From CAZVCG01 sp964626265 (GTDB taxonomy: Bacteria; Pseudomonadota; Alphaproteobacteria; UBA9219), in the NCBI GenBank assembly GCA_964626265.1, contig CAZVCG010000024.1, forward strand, positions 1 through 30,369: DNA of 30,369 nt, written 5' to 3'. Positions 1 through 6,146 of the stretch are shown here, in pieces. The translations under genes were made by a program, and so were the position numbers. How positions within the stretch are numbered: position 1 is the stretch's first letter; every line of letters starts with the position of its first letter. The notes beneath the pieces were generated by a model, which made no database searches, was not told where the DNA came from, and saw only the letters and a program-made list of their open reading frames with translations.

Positions 1-722
1 CGGGCGCGGGCGGCACCGAGGCGCAGGATTGGGCCGAGATGCTGCTTCGCATGTCTACGCGCTGGGCCGAACGGCACGGGTATAAGGTCGCTTTGCTTGA
101 CGAATCCCGCGGCGAAGAGGCGGGGATCAAGTCGAGCACGATCCAGATCAACGGGCACAACGCCTATGGCTGGCTGAAAACGGAGTCGGGCGTGCACCGT
201 TTGGTGCGCATCAGCCCCTATGATTCCAACGCGCGCCGCCACACAAGCTTTGCCAGCGTGGCCGTGAGCCCCGTGGTGGACGAGAACATCCCCATCGAGA
301 TTTTGGACAAGGATTTGCGCATCGACACGTTCCGCGCCTCGGGCGCGGGCGGCCAGCACGTGAACAAGACCGACAGCGCGGTGCGCTTTACGCACATTCC
401 GACGGGCATCGTCGTGGCGTGCCAGCAGGAACGCTCGCAGCACAAGAACCGCGCCAAGGCGATGGAGATGCTGCGCGCCAAGATTTATGAAATGGAACTG
501 AAAAAACGCGAGGATGCGGCGGCGGTGGTCGAGGCGGGCAAGAGCGACATCGCATGGGGGCACCAGATACGATCCTACGTTTTGCAGCCTTATCAGATGG
601 TGAAGGACGCGCGCACCGGCGTGGAGACCAGCCAGACGCAGGACGTGCTCGACGGCGACATCGACAAGTTTTTGCAAGCCTCGCTGGCCTCGAGGATCAA
701 GGGTCAGGTGGAGGAGGGGTAG
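1..722 (+). CDS. prfB: Peptide chain release factor 2 (RF2), 5'-truncated by the window edge
   Basis: RF2 recognises UGA and UAA stop codons in the ribosomal A site and triggers peptidyl-tRNA hydrolysis. The reading frame is already open at base 3, upstream of the first in-frame ATG at 39, so the gene enters from the left and only its C-terminal two thirds is present. The catalytic GGQ loop is encoded at 348-356 within SGAGGQHVNKTDSAVR, which is diagnostic for class I release factors. The codon-reading tripeptide is SPY at 213-221 where E. coli RF2 has SPF; I believe SPY is common in alphaproteobacterial RF2. The C-terminus (GVETSQTQDVLDGDIDKFL) is typical of RF2 rather than RF1. The programmed frameshift site known from many prfB genes would lie outside the window. 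Confidence 0.97.
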   Translation, partial: GAGGTEAQDWAEMLLRMSTRWAERHGYKVALLDESRGEEAGIKSSTIQINGHNAYGWLKTESGVHRLVRISPYDSNARRHTSFASVAVSPVVDENIPIEILDKDLRIDTFRASGAGGQHVNKTDSAVRFTHIPTGIVVACQQERSQHKNRAKAMEMLRAKIYEMELKKREDAAAVVEAGKSDIAWGHQIRSYVLQPYQMVKDARTGVETSQTQDVLDGDIDKFLQASLASRIKGQVEEG

Positions 723-792
723 AGGCCATCGGCGAGATTGTTCATGCTCTCGTCCATTGGGCTGCAAAACGCGCTTTTCTGCGCTTCCGGTG

Positions 793-850
793 CTCACGTA
801 CTATTAAGTACGCTGCGCTCCGGTTCTCGAAAATCACGTTTTTCGCCTCA
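793..850. repeat. Dispersed intergenic repeat, copy A (CTCACGTACT type)
   Basis: This segment and 17172-17230 share an ordered series of blocks: CTCACGTACT, then a TTAA-containing loop, then TGCGCTGCGC (here CTGCGCTC), then CCGGTTCTCGAAAA, then a TTTTCG block. Here CGTACT and AGTACG form a perfect 6-bp hairpin around an ATTA loop. In the other copy the corresponding arms still pair with one G-U wobble. It lies downstream of prfB in a spacer with no convincing gene. The other copy abuts an assembly gap, as expected for a multi-copy repeat. Confidence 0.6.
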
Positions 851-924
851 ATAGCCGAAATCATGAACGCGCTATATCCTGAAAAACATCGCCCTGTTTC
901 TTGCCTGTTATGCCCCGCTCTCTG

Positions 925-966
925 CCTGTATTTTCCTGTATTTCGCCTGTATTTACCTGTATTTCG
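925..966. repeat. Short tandem repeat, four copies of CCTGTATTT plus 1-2 bases
   Basis: Four head-to-tail copies of CCTGTATTT, separated by T, CG, A and CG, start at 925, 935, 946 and 956. The period is 10-11 bp, close to one helical turn. A diverged relative (CCTGTTTCTT) sits just upstream near 893. No gene uses this DNA. The spacing could suit cooperative protein binding, but nothing else supports that, and slippage-prone neutral DNA is as likely. Confidence 0.55.
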
Positions 967-1206
967 AAATTTTTCCGATCCCGCCCGCGTCTCCCTAAAA
1001 CGCCATTCGTCCAAACGCGCGCCGCCGCCAGCCCTTCATTCCATGGCGCGATTTTTGGGGACAAAGGTATCATAAACGCCGCGCGATGTCAAGGAAAATA
1101 TTCCTAAAACGACATAAGGGGGGCGGACGCGAAGATGATTGTAATGCGCTCGGCCAGCGCGGCTCAAGCCTCGCGCCGCCAGTTCTATTCCATGTGGGAC
1201 AAAGCC

Positions 1207-1238
1207 NNNNNNNNNNNNNNNNNNNNNNNNNNNNNNNN
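1207..1238. other. Assembly gap (32 N)
   Basis: A run of unknown bases inside the 723-1271 spacer. The sequence to its right (1239-1330, purine-rich with a 16-bp palindrome) looks repetitive, which may be why the assembly broke here. The true length is unknown. Confidence 0.99.
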
Positions 1239-1257
1239 CCGCACGGAGAGAGGGGAG

Positions 1258-1273
1258 GAGGGAGGCCTCCCTC
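1258..1273. repeat. 16-bp perfect palindrome at the 3' end of the orphan gene
   Basis: GAGGGAGGCCTCCCTC is its own reverse complement and overlaps the stop codon of the minus-strand gene ending at 1272. It could form a hairpin at the 3' end of that transcript. No T-run follows it on the minus strand before the N gap, so it is not a classic intrinsic terminator. Confidence 0.5.
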
Positions 1274-1994
1274 AAGCCACTTTGTAGGAAAAAGTCGGAG
1301 AAGCAATTCCCTCTTCGTGCCTCGCTATGCTGCGCGTTCCGCTAGATATAGGACAGCACACTCCCTTCAAACGTTGTGCACCAACTTCTGTCAGCATCCT
1401 TGATACATTATCGATCCTAATGCCCCAAGTATTACACCCACCATTGGTATACATCGGGCCATTCAGCGCAAAATCCGATATATCAAAAAAATGTTCGACT
1501 TGTTCCCCAAAATCTAAAAATAGCGTTACAGGATTTAACCGTCCAGTAACTAGTTGCGGATCGTCATCAAACCCAAGAACAGTAAAACCTGTTTTTGCGC
1601 TCAACAAACTACAATCTATTCCATAACGCCTGCCGCGCGGCGACACCATTTTTGGAAGTTCTTGATCCCCGCACATGTAAAAAGCGATCTTAATATTCTC
1701 CATAGTTTTTAAAACGACAGTTTTAAGCTCTCGATAAACTTGTATATTTAATCCATAGGCAAGACTTCGCGCCTGTATCGCTTCTATACAGCCACACGTA
1801 ACGGGTTTTCTGTGAATATCTATCTGTATGTTATGCTGATCACAAAAGGCTACAAGATCAGCAATTGGTTTGGGAACACCGTTGGGTTCGTTATAGGAGG
1901 TATAAAGTGCTCCTTCTGTGCTCTTATCTGGCAGCGGCACAACATTGAATTCCCCATCGATTCTCGTTCGTAAAAGTTTCTCTAAACCATACAT
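1272..1994 (-). CDS. Unrecognised 240-aa protein in an AT-rich regulator module
   Basis: I do not recognise this family. The predicted protein is soluble, with no signal peptide or membrane segment, and has about ten cysteines including a CGC motif in KPVTCGCIEA and a CC pair near the end. The middle (IKIAFYMCGDQELPKM ... TGFTVLGFDDD) looks like a regular alpha/beta fold. It starts 38 bp downstream of the XRE gene on the same strand, so the two are probably co-transcribed. DNA and codon use are visibly more AT-rich than in the neighbours, suggesting transfer. The last 20 or so codons (GTRSIARHEEGIASPTFSY) run into repeat-like DNA and may not be part of the ancestral protein. Confidence 0.7.
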   Translation of the reverse strand: MYGLEKLLRTRIDGEFNVVPLPDKSTEGALYTSYNEPNGVPKPIADLVAFCDQHNIQIDIHRKPVTCGCIEAIQARSLAYGLNIQVYRELKTVVLKTMENIKIAFYMCGDQELPKMVSPRGRRYGIDCSLLSAKTGFTVLGFDDDPQLVTGRLNPVTLFLDFGEQVEHFFDISDFALNGPMYTNGGCNTWGIRIDNVSRMLTEVGAQRLKGVCCPISSGTRSIARHEEGIASPTFSYKVA

Positions 1995-2032
1995 TATTAA
2001 ACTCCCTTTGTTTATAACCCATTTAATTATGA

Positions 2033-2692
2033 TTAGACTGTAGTTTTTACGGTCGGCAACTCTTCAGCATTTTCCCAAGCAATATTAAATCCTTCGCGGT
2101 ACGCCTGTGTCATTGGGCCTGATTTAATGACGATTACATATGGAGAGAGAGGGTCCACAAAGGACATCAGAGCCAAACATTCACCAAAGGCATAAAATCC
2201 CGTGGATACGGGGTACTGATGAGGCAACCATTTAAGTTGCATATAGTTGTGAGTTAAAAACTCGCTCTTAGTTACAAGACCTCTAAACGTTACATCTCCT
2301 CGTTTTACTAATTCCCTCATACGATTCCGATGTATTTCGGGATCCTTTCGAAATTTTACCAGCAAAGTCTCGTCATAGATGCTTAGGCAAACATCTCCAC
2401 CGTTTTGCTTCAAATGCTCATACATAAAATCATAGTAAGCTTCAAAGGCATCCAAGCCGTCATATACAGTAATGTCTGTCGGCTTGAATCGAACACCTTG
2501 ATTATCGATAAACTCAACACCATTCGTATCGAATACCCTCGCAATCCCATGCAGCGTCGCTTCTCGCGCCTGCACAGTGCCGTTTTCAATGTTGCTGATC
2601 GTCTCGCGGCTGAGGTTGGCTTTCTCGGCGAGGGCCGAGGCGTCCCACCCCAGTAAGCCCCGGGCGGCGCGAATTTGGCGTCCTGTGATCAT
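2033..2692 (-). CDS. XRE-family transcriptional regulator with a C-terminal sensor-like domain
   Basis: Residues 1-58 form a Cro/C1-type helix-turn-helix: RQIRAARGLLGWDASALAEK, then ANLSRETISNIENG, the usual recognition-helix pattern. Residues about 75-219 form a second domain (DAFEAYYDFMYEHLKQNGGD ... FYAFGECLALMSF ... YVIVIKSGPMTQAYREGFNIAWENA). It resembles the ligand-binding or phospholipase-D-like domains at the C-termini of TrmB-type regulators; that resemblance is my inference. The start is supported by a GAGGAA ribosome-binding site (plus-strand 2697-2702). The partner gene follows after 38 bp. Palindromes at 2731-2747 and 2770-2795 upstream are candidate operators for autoregulation. 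Base composition is AT-rich compared with the chromosome around it. Confidence 0.85.
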   Translation of the reverse strand: MITGRQIRAARGLLGWDASALAEKANLSRETISNIENGTVQAREATLHGIARVFDTNGVEFIDNQGVRFKPTDITVYDGLDAFEAYYDFMYEHLKQNGGDVCLSIYDETLLVKFRKDPEIHRNRMRELVKRGDVTFRGLVTKSEFLTHNYMQLKWLPHQYPVSTGFYAFGECLALMSFVDPLSPYVIVIKSGPMTQAYREGFNIAWENAEELPTVKTTV

Positions 2693-2730
2693 TAGTTCCT
2701 CAAAATGTGGAATATAGTTTATAACACATT

Positions 2731-2795
2731 ACTTGGTTAAAACAAGTTAAGCCTTTATTCCCAAAAAATGGTAACTAATTACCTATAATAGGTAA
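2731..2795. promoter_or_regulatory. Cluster of operator-like palindromes upstream of the XRE gene
   Basis: Three inverted repeats lie 40-105 bp upstream of the regulator start: ACTTG-N7-CAAGT (2731-2747), GGTAA-CTAA-TTACC (2770-2783) and TTACCTAT-A-ATAGGTAA (2779-2795). The last two share the TTACC half-site, so GGTAA, TTACC and GGTAA alternate. Such overlapping half-sites are typical of small-repressor operators. No experimental motif is claimed. Between here and the gene starting at 2983 there is also a GCGGAA/TTCCGC hairpin (2851-2867) but no further gene in the spacer 2693-2982. Confidence 0.5.
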
Positions 2796-2982
2796 AACGG
2801 GGTCTGGTAAAGCGAAATTAATACTTTCAGCCAAACATATTTCACAGGAAGCGGAAAATAATTCCGCGCCGTGCAGGATTTTAATTGCTTTCATCCCGGC
2901 TGCTTGATAGTTTCACAATCGGAACGGTTGTTGGGACATTATATTACAAGCTATTTCAAAGGCCATATTTAAGGAGATTATC

Positions 2983-3162
2983 ATGAGCCAGCTCGAAGCC
3001 TTCGTTTCCCGCCACGGCGAACCCGCGACGTACGGCATGTTGGAGAACTGGGCCCGTTACATGGGCAAGAAGTTCGACGTGACCACATCGCTGGAGGAAA
3101 TCTGGATGGCTTTCATGGCTGACATGGCCCCCGTTCCTGCTTACGCAAAAGCGCGTCATTAA
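2983..3162 (+). CDS. Small unknown protein, 59 aa (first of a related pair)
   Basis: ATG at 2983 follows a perfect AAGGAG ribosome-binding site (2971-2976) at 6-nt spacing, which is the main reason to call so short a gene. The product starts MSQLEAFVSRHGEPATYGML and is acidic-to-neutral, with no signal peptide or membrane helix. Its segment FVSRHGEPATYGML resembles LVARYGEHQAFDIL in the next gene, so the two are probably related small proteins. The neighbour begins 30 bp downstream, so they are likely co-transcribed. GC content and codon use match the chromosome rather than the AT-rich module upstream. I do not know the function. Confidence 0.7.
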   Translation: MSQLEAFVSRHGEPATYGMLENWARYMGKKFDVTTSLEEIWMAFMADMAPVPAYAKARH

Positions 3163-3192
3163 TTTCAAATATTTCGAACGGAGACACTTACT

Positions 3193-3429
3193 ATGGATAC
3201 GCAGCACGACATGACCCCCACCACCACAAACGCGGCTCACGACGTGCCTTTGCGTTACGAAGATCTGGTTGCGCGTTATGGCGAACATCAGGCGTTCGAT
3301 ATTCTGGTGACCATCGAAAAGCTCGCGAAGATTCAAGACGAAATGGCCAAGGCCCTCTCGACCCACGACGACCGCCTGCAGCGCGCGATGGGCCGCCTCG
3401 AAGAAATCAATTTCAGCGCGATGGCGTAA
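3193..3429 (+). CDS. Small unknown protein, 78 aa (second of a related pair)
   Basis: ATG at 3193 is preceded by CGGAG at about 9-nt spacing. The N-terminal 17 residues are polar and disordered (TPTTTNAAHD). Residues about 20-75 look helical and could form a coiled coil (YEDLVARYGEHQAFDIL, then KLAKIQDEMAKAL, then RLQRAMGRLEEI). It shares the V-(S/A)-R-(H/Y)-G-E core with the 59-aa protein upstream. The last codons and stop (GCG ATG GCG TAA) belong to the repeat unit that is duplicated downstream, so the gene's end is embedded in a tandem duplication. The function is unknown. Confidence 0.75.
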   Translation: MDTQHDMTPTTTNAAHDVPLRYEDLVARYGEHQAFDILVTIEKLAKIQDEMAKALSTHDDRLQRAMGRLEEINFSAMA

Positions 3430-3693
3430 GTTTCCGGGTTATTTCTCGTACTATTTGGACTCCCCCTCACCAGCGAAAACTAAGGCTTGCTGTCGCAAAC
3501 CTAAGTTTTCGCGTCCTCTCCCCCTTTCGGGGGCGAGGGGAATTGTGGCGCGATGGCGTAAGTTTCCGGGTTATTTCTCGTACTATTTGGACTCCCCCTC
3601 ACCAGCGAAAACTAAGGCTTGCTGTCGCAAACCTAAGTTTTCGCGTCCTCTCCCCCTTTCGGGGGCGAGGGGAATTGTGGCGCGATGGCGTAA
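3416..3693 (+). repeat. Two identical 132-bp tandem repeats plus a 14-bp partial third copy
   Basis: GCGCGATGGCGTAA occurs at 3416, 3548 and 3680, exactly 132 bp apart, and the DNA between is identical in both copies by eye. Each unit carries a long hairpin: GCGAAAACT and AGTTTTCGC pair with one internal A-A mismatch, and an inner TTGC-TGTC-GCAA stem. This is followed by CCCCC-TTTC-GGGGG. The first copy's left edge lies inside the 78-aa gene. The perfect identity indicates a very recent duplication or an assembly duplication. An open frame runs through both copies but is not a gene. Confidence 0.9.
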
Positions 3694-3742
3694 ATAAGTT
3701 CTGTCGGTATTTTAAGCTTTTTTCTCTCAACCTAAATCATAA

Positions 3743-3884
3743 CGTGTCATTCCCGTGAATACGGGGATCCAGTTTATCCGCCGAAGCCTTGGCGAAGGCG
3801 GGCGGCCTGCGTCTGCGGACCATTTGAGTCATGCGTCGCGTGGACACGCGACGCTAGATTCCCGCTTTCGCGGGAATGACGGGT
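3743..3884. repeat. Mosaic inverted-repeat element between convergent genes
   Basis: The outer arms are GTCATTCCCG...CGGGGATCCAG at the left and CTAGATTCCCG...CGGGAATGAC at the right, the REP-like ATTCCCG/CGGGAAT pattern seen as dispersed elements in many proteobacteria. Inside are GCCTT-GGCG-AAGGC and a perfect 10-bp stem GCGTCGCGTG/CACGCGACGC (3833-3854). It sits between the plus-strand small genes and the end of miaA (minus). It could act as a bidirectional transcription stop, although no strong T-run follows either arm. Confidence 0.7.
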
Positions 3885-3887
3885 TGT

Positions 3888-4787
3888 TTAATAAACCCTC
3901 AACCCTTCCAGACCTTTCCACTGGTTTTTGAACCATGTGATCTGGCGTTTGGCGTAATTGCGCGTGGCTTGCTGGGCCTTTAGCTGGGCTTCCTCGCGTG
4001 ACATGTCACCTTTGAATAACGCGCTAAGTTCCGGCACGCCTATTATCTTCATCGCGGGCAATCCGGGGTCAAGCTGGCGCGCCGTCAAAGCCTTTACCTC
4101 GTCCATCGCGCCGCGTTCCATCATGGCTAGGAACCGCTTGTTACATGTGGCGTAGAGTTTGTTCCGCTCGGGCAACAACAGGATGGGGCGGAGGTCGTAT
4201 TTCTCCGGATCGAGCGGTGCAGGGGCCGAATGATGAGTCTTCGCCGTTTGCCAGTGCCCCAGCGGTTTACCCGTATAGCGCACAACTTCATACGCGCGGA
4301 TGAGCCGTTGGCGGTCATTCGGCTTGAGGCGCGACGCGCTGTCGGGGTCTGCCTTGGCGAGTTCCGAACGGAACTCGTCGGGGCCGAGCTTTTCGTAAAG
4401 TTCTTGCGTCGAAGCGCGGACATTGTCCGGTATGTCCGGAATTTCCGCCAAGCCTTCCATCAATGCCTTGAAGTAAAGCCCCGTGCCGCCCACGACGATC
4501 GGCGTGCGTTTATCGCGCAAAGCGTTATGAATGGCTTCCTGCGCTTTCAACAACCACCCTGCGACAGACGAACGTTCGGCCGGATCGACGACTTCGTAAA
4601 GCTTATGCGGAATTTCTTTTTTTTCGTCCGGCGAAGGTTGTGACGTTAAGATGGGCAGGCCTTTATAAACCTGCATGGCGTCGGCATTGATGATCACGCC
4701 GTTCTCGCGCCGCGCGATTTCCAGCGCCAGCGCCGATTTGCCCGAAGCCGTCGGGCCGCCTATCAAATAGAGGGTGGGTGGTGCCAT
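3888..4787 (-). CDS. miaA: tRNA dimethylallyltransferase (tRNA A37 isopentenyltransferase)
   Basis: MiaA transfers a dimethylallyl group from DMAPP to N6 of A37 in tRNAs that read codons starting with U, improving decoding. The 299-aa protein has the usual length. The P-loop GPTASGKS is at residues 11-18, NADAMQVYKGL at 34-44 carries the conserved Asp-36, GGTGLYFKAL lies near residue 100 and the NDRQRLIRAYEVVRYTG block is mid-protein. RNYAKRQITWF closes the C-terminus. The ATG at 4787 gives MAPPTLYLIGGPTASGKS, the standard N-terminus. It is followed on the minus strand by a mosaic inverted-repeat element. The vapC stop lies 38 bp upstream, so it may be read partly from that operon. Confidence 0.97.
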   Translation of the reverse strand: MAPPTLYLIGGPTASGKSALALEIARRENGVIINADAMQVYKGLPILTSQPSPDEKKEIPHKLYEVVDPAERSSVAGWLLKAQEAIHNALRDKRTPIVVGGTGLYFKALMEGLAEIPDIPDNVRASTQELYEKLGPDEFRSELAKADPDSASRLKPNDRQRLIRAYEVVRYTGKPLGHWQTAKTHHSAPAPLDPEKYDLRPILLLPERNKLYATCNKRFLAMMERGAMDEVKALTARQLDPGLPAMKIIGVPELSALFKGDMSREEAQLKAQQATRNYAKRQITWFKNQWKGLEGLRVY

Positions 4788-4825
4788 GCTTTAATATAGC
4801 AGGACAAAACCAGTTGTCCCAATTT

Positions 4826-5212
4826 CTATCGAATAACCTTGATTTTCACGGGCGTTTTAAGTTTTTTCCAAATTTTGTCGGCAGTGACGGCTTCGAGATT
4901 CAACTGTTCGGCAGTGGCAAGACAGGCTCGGTCGCCAAGCGACAAGCCGAGGGATTTGGTATGCGGCGTCATACGCCCCGCTAAATAGGCCAAGTGTTCA
5001 TCGAACGGAATGATGGCTTGCACCATGTCGGCCAGCGTTTCGCGAAGATCGTCCGCGGGAACGCCTTCAAGCGCCAGTTTGCCGATGGTTTCAGCAAGAT
5101 TGACGGCGGAAACAACCGATTGTCCGAGCCGTTCTTCGACGGCGTCAGCCCCCGTTTCTTCGTTAATCACGGCAAGCAACGCGGAACTGTCCATAACGTA
5201 TTTGTACGTCAT
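4826..5212 (-). CDS. vapC: PIN-domain toxin, VapC type
   Basis: VapC toxins are Mg-dependent ribonucleases, usually cutting tRNA or rRNA, held inactive by a cognate antitoxin. The 128-aa protein spans one PIN domain with the expected acidic residues: Asp-8 in YVMDSSALLAV, Glu-41 in NLAETIGKL, Asp-94 in LGDRACLATA and Asp-112 in AVTADKIW. The start is 5 bp after the antitoxin stop, the usual antitoxin-first arrangement with translational coupling. No strong ribosome-binding site is seen, consistent with coupling. The active site looks intact, so it is probably functional. The RNA target cannot be told from sequence. Confidence 0.92.
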   Translation of the reverse strand: MTYKYVMDSSALLAVINEETGADAVEERLGQSVVSAVNLAETIGKLALEGVPADDLRETLADMVQAIIPFDEHLAYLAGRMTPHTKSLGLSLGDRACLATAEQLNLEAVTADKIWKKLKTPVKIKVIR

Positions 5213-5217
5213 CGCCG

Positions 5218-5475
5218 TTATTCTTCGGAGGCTTGTTTGCGGCGTTCGGCGATCAACTCTGCGGTCAATGTTTTCCGTCGCACATGTTTTTTGACAAGCC
5301 GCCGCGCGCGCGCCAATGCTTGCGAGGCAGGGACGACTCTCAACTCGTTATCCTGGATGCGCAAAACAAGCTCTTCACCTGTCGTGAGGCTTAGAGCTTT
5401 GCGGTAACGAGCGGGAATAACCAGCCGTCCGCCTTCTTGCAGACGCGTGCGCGATTCATGATGCGGATCGGACAT
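5218..5475 (-). CDS. vapB: AbrB/MazE-fold antitoxin (VapB type)
   Basis: The 85-aa product starts MSDPHHESRTRL and contains an AbrB/SpoVT-type swapped-hairpin DNA-binding domain at about residues 8-50 (GGRLVIPARYRKALSLTTGE ... LRVVP), followed by a basic helical tail that would bind the toxin. The frame is open further upstream, to a start at 5553. That extension is cysteine-rich, non-homologous and overlaps promoter-like DNA, so I chose the ATG at 5475. A weak GAGA ribosome-binding site precedes it. As in other TA pairs, the antitoxin probably represses its own promoter, alone or with VapC. Phased ATGGCAAA repeats lie just upstream. Confidence 0.85.
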   Translation of the reverse strand: MSDPHHESRTRLQEGGRLVIPARYRKALSLTTGEELVLRIQDNELRVVPASQALARARRLVKKHVRRKTLTAELIAERRKQASEE

Positions 5476-5537
5476 GGCAAATATCTCATTAAATGGCAAA
5501 CAATGGCAAATATGGCATATTTTATATATTTTGCCAA
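5474..5537 (-). promoter_or_regulatory. vapBC promoter with phased ATGGCAAA repeats
   Basis: On the plus strand ATGGCAAA occurs at 5474, 5493 and 5503, with ATGGCATA at 5512. The last three are spaced 10 and 9 bp apart, about one helical turn. On the minus strand, TTGGCA (5532-5537) and CATATT (5509-5514) with a 17-bp spacer form a plausible sigma-70 promoter that overlaps the repeats. The TGGCA/TGCCA arms at 5513-5517 and 5532-5536 are also inverted. This layout fits autorepression by VapB or VapBC, which is inference from TA systems generally. Confidence 0.5.
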
Positions 5538-5613
5538 GAAATAATAATTTCATGATTTATATCAATTGCTTGCATTTGTAGTCTCTGTAATTAATGACAC
5601 CTGTGAGGACGGG

Positions 5614-5643
5614 TTGACGTAATTGTCTGCTTCAAATGATAAA
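5614..5643 (+). promoter_or_regulatory. Candidate promoter of tatABC
   Basis: TTGACG (5614-5619), an 18-bp spacer and GATAAA (5638-5643) match sigma-70 boxes at 5/6 and 4/6. The site lies about 65 bp upstream of the tatA start, in the divergent region shared with vapBC. Confidence 0.45.
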
Positions 5644-5707
5644 ATGCTTGTTTGTGGCAGCGCAGCGAATTTGTTAAGGTTGGCCTGTATAGGTGAGGAG
5701 GAACGCT

Positions 5708-5905
5708 ATGGGTTTAAGCTTTTGGCATATTTTGGTGGTGTTGATCGTCGTGCTGATCGTGTTCGGCGCGGGGCGGTTGCCTAACGTTATGGGCGATCTG
5801 GGCAAGGGCATCCGCAATTTTAAGGCCGGCTTGAACGGCGAAACGCCGGATGACGACAAGCTCAAGCAAATTCCCTCTGACAAGAACGATAAAACCTCGG
5901 CCTAA
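5708..5905 (+). CDS. tatA: Sec-independent translocase subunit TatA
   Basis: TatA oligomerises to form the translocation path for folded proteins of the twin-arginine pathway in the inner membrane. The 65-aa product has the classic architecture: a short N-terminal hydrophobic helix (FWHILVVLIVVLIVFGAGRL), a glycine hinge, an amphipathic helix (NVMGDLGKGIRNFKAGL with the conserved F/G pattern) and a charged tail. I chose ATG 5708 because the GAGGAGG ribosome-binding site (5695-5701) ends 6 nt before it. An earlier in-frame GTG at 5693 overlaps that site. It is the first gene of tatABC, with tatB starting one base after its stop. Confidence 0.96.
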   Translation: MGLSFWHILVVLIVVLIVFGAGRLPNVMGDLGKGIRNFKAGLNGETPDDDKLKQIPSDKNDKTSA

Positions 5906-5906
5906 G

Positions 5907-6146
5907 ATGTTGGACGTAGGCTGGCCAGAACTGCTGGTGATCGGCGCGGTAGCTCTTGTGGCCGTGGGGCCCAAGGATCTGCCGAAAGTCATGCACTCGC
6001 TGGGGCGTTTGGCGGGCAAGGCGCGGGCGGCTATGCATGACTTTAGCGTGGCTATCGAACAGGTCGGCGTCGAGGCGGAATTGGAAGAGAAAAGGGCGGA
6101 AGAATTAAAAGCCGCCGAAAAAAATGATGCGGAGCCTAAGGCATGA
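5907..6146 (+). CDS. tatB: Sec-independent translocase subunit TatB
   Basis: TatB works with TatC as the receptor for twin-arginine signal peptides. The 79-aa product begins MLDVGWPELLVIGAVALVAV, the conserved TatB start with the glutamate and proline in the membrane helix. It continues GPKDLPKVMHSLGRL into an amphipathic helix and an acidic coiled-coil tail (ELEEKRAEELKAAEK). Compared with many alphaproteobacterial TatB proteins it is short, lacking the long proline-rich tail. It overlaps tatC by 4 nt (ATGA), so the two are translationally coupled. Confidence 0.95.
   Translation: MLDVGWPELLVIGAVALVAVGPKDLPKVMHSLGRLAGKARAAMHDFSVAIEQVGVEAELEEKRAEELKAAEKNDAEPKA

Noticed and set aside
213..221. 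SPY instead of SPF in the RF2 codon-recognition tripeptide
   Set aside because: I believe this variant is common in alphaproteobacterial RF2, so it is not evidence of altered stop-codon reading.
3416..3693. CRISPR-like array
   Set aside because: Only two long identical units with no short repeat-spacer pattern and no cas genes in the window.
3455..3697. Open frame running through both 132-bp tandem repeats
   Set aside because: Its apparent repeated protein simply reflects the duplicated DNA; no start signal or family resemblance.
5476..5553. N-terminal extension of the VapB antitoxin
   Set aside because: Cysteine-rich, unlike AbrB antitoxins, and it overlaps the promoter and operator repeats; the ATG at 5475 fits better.
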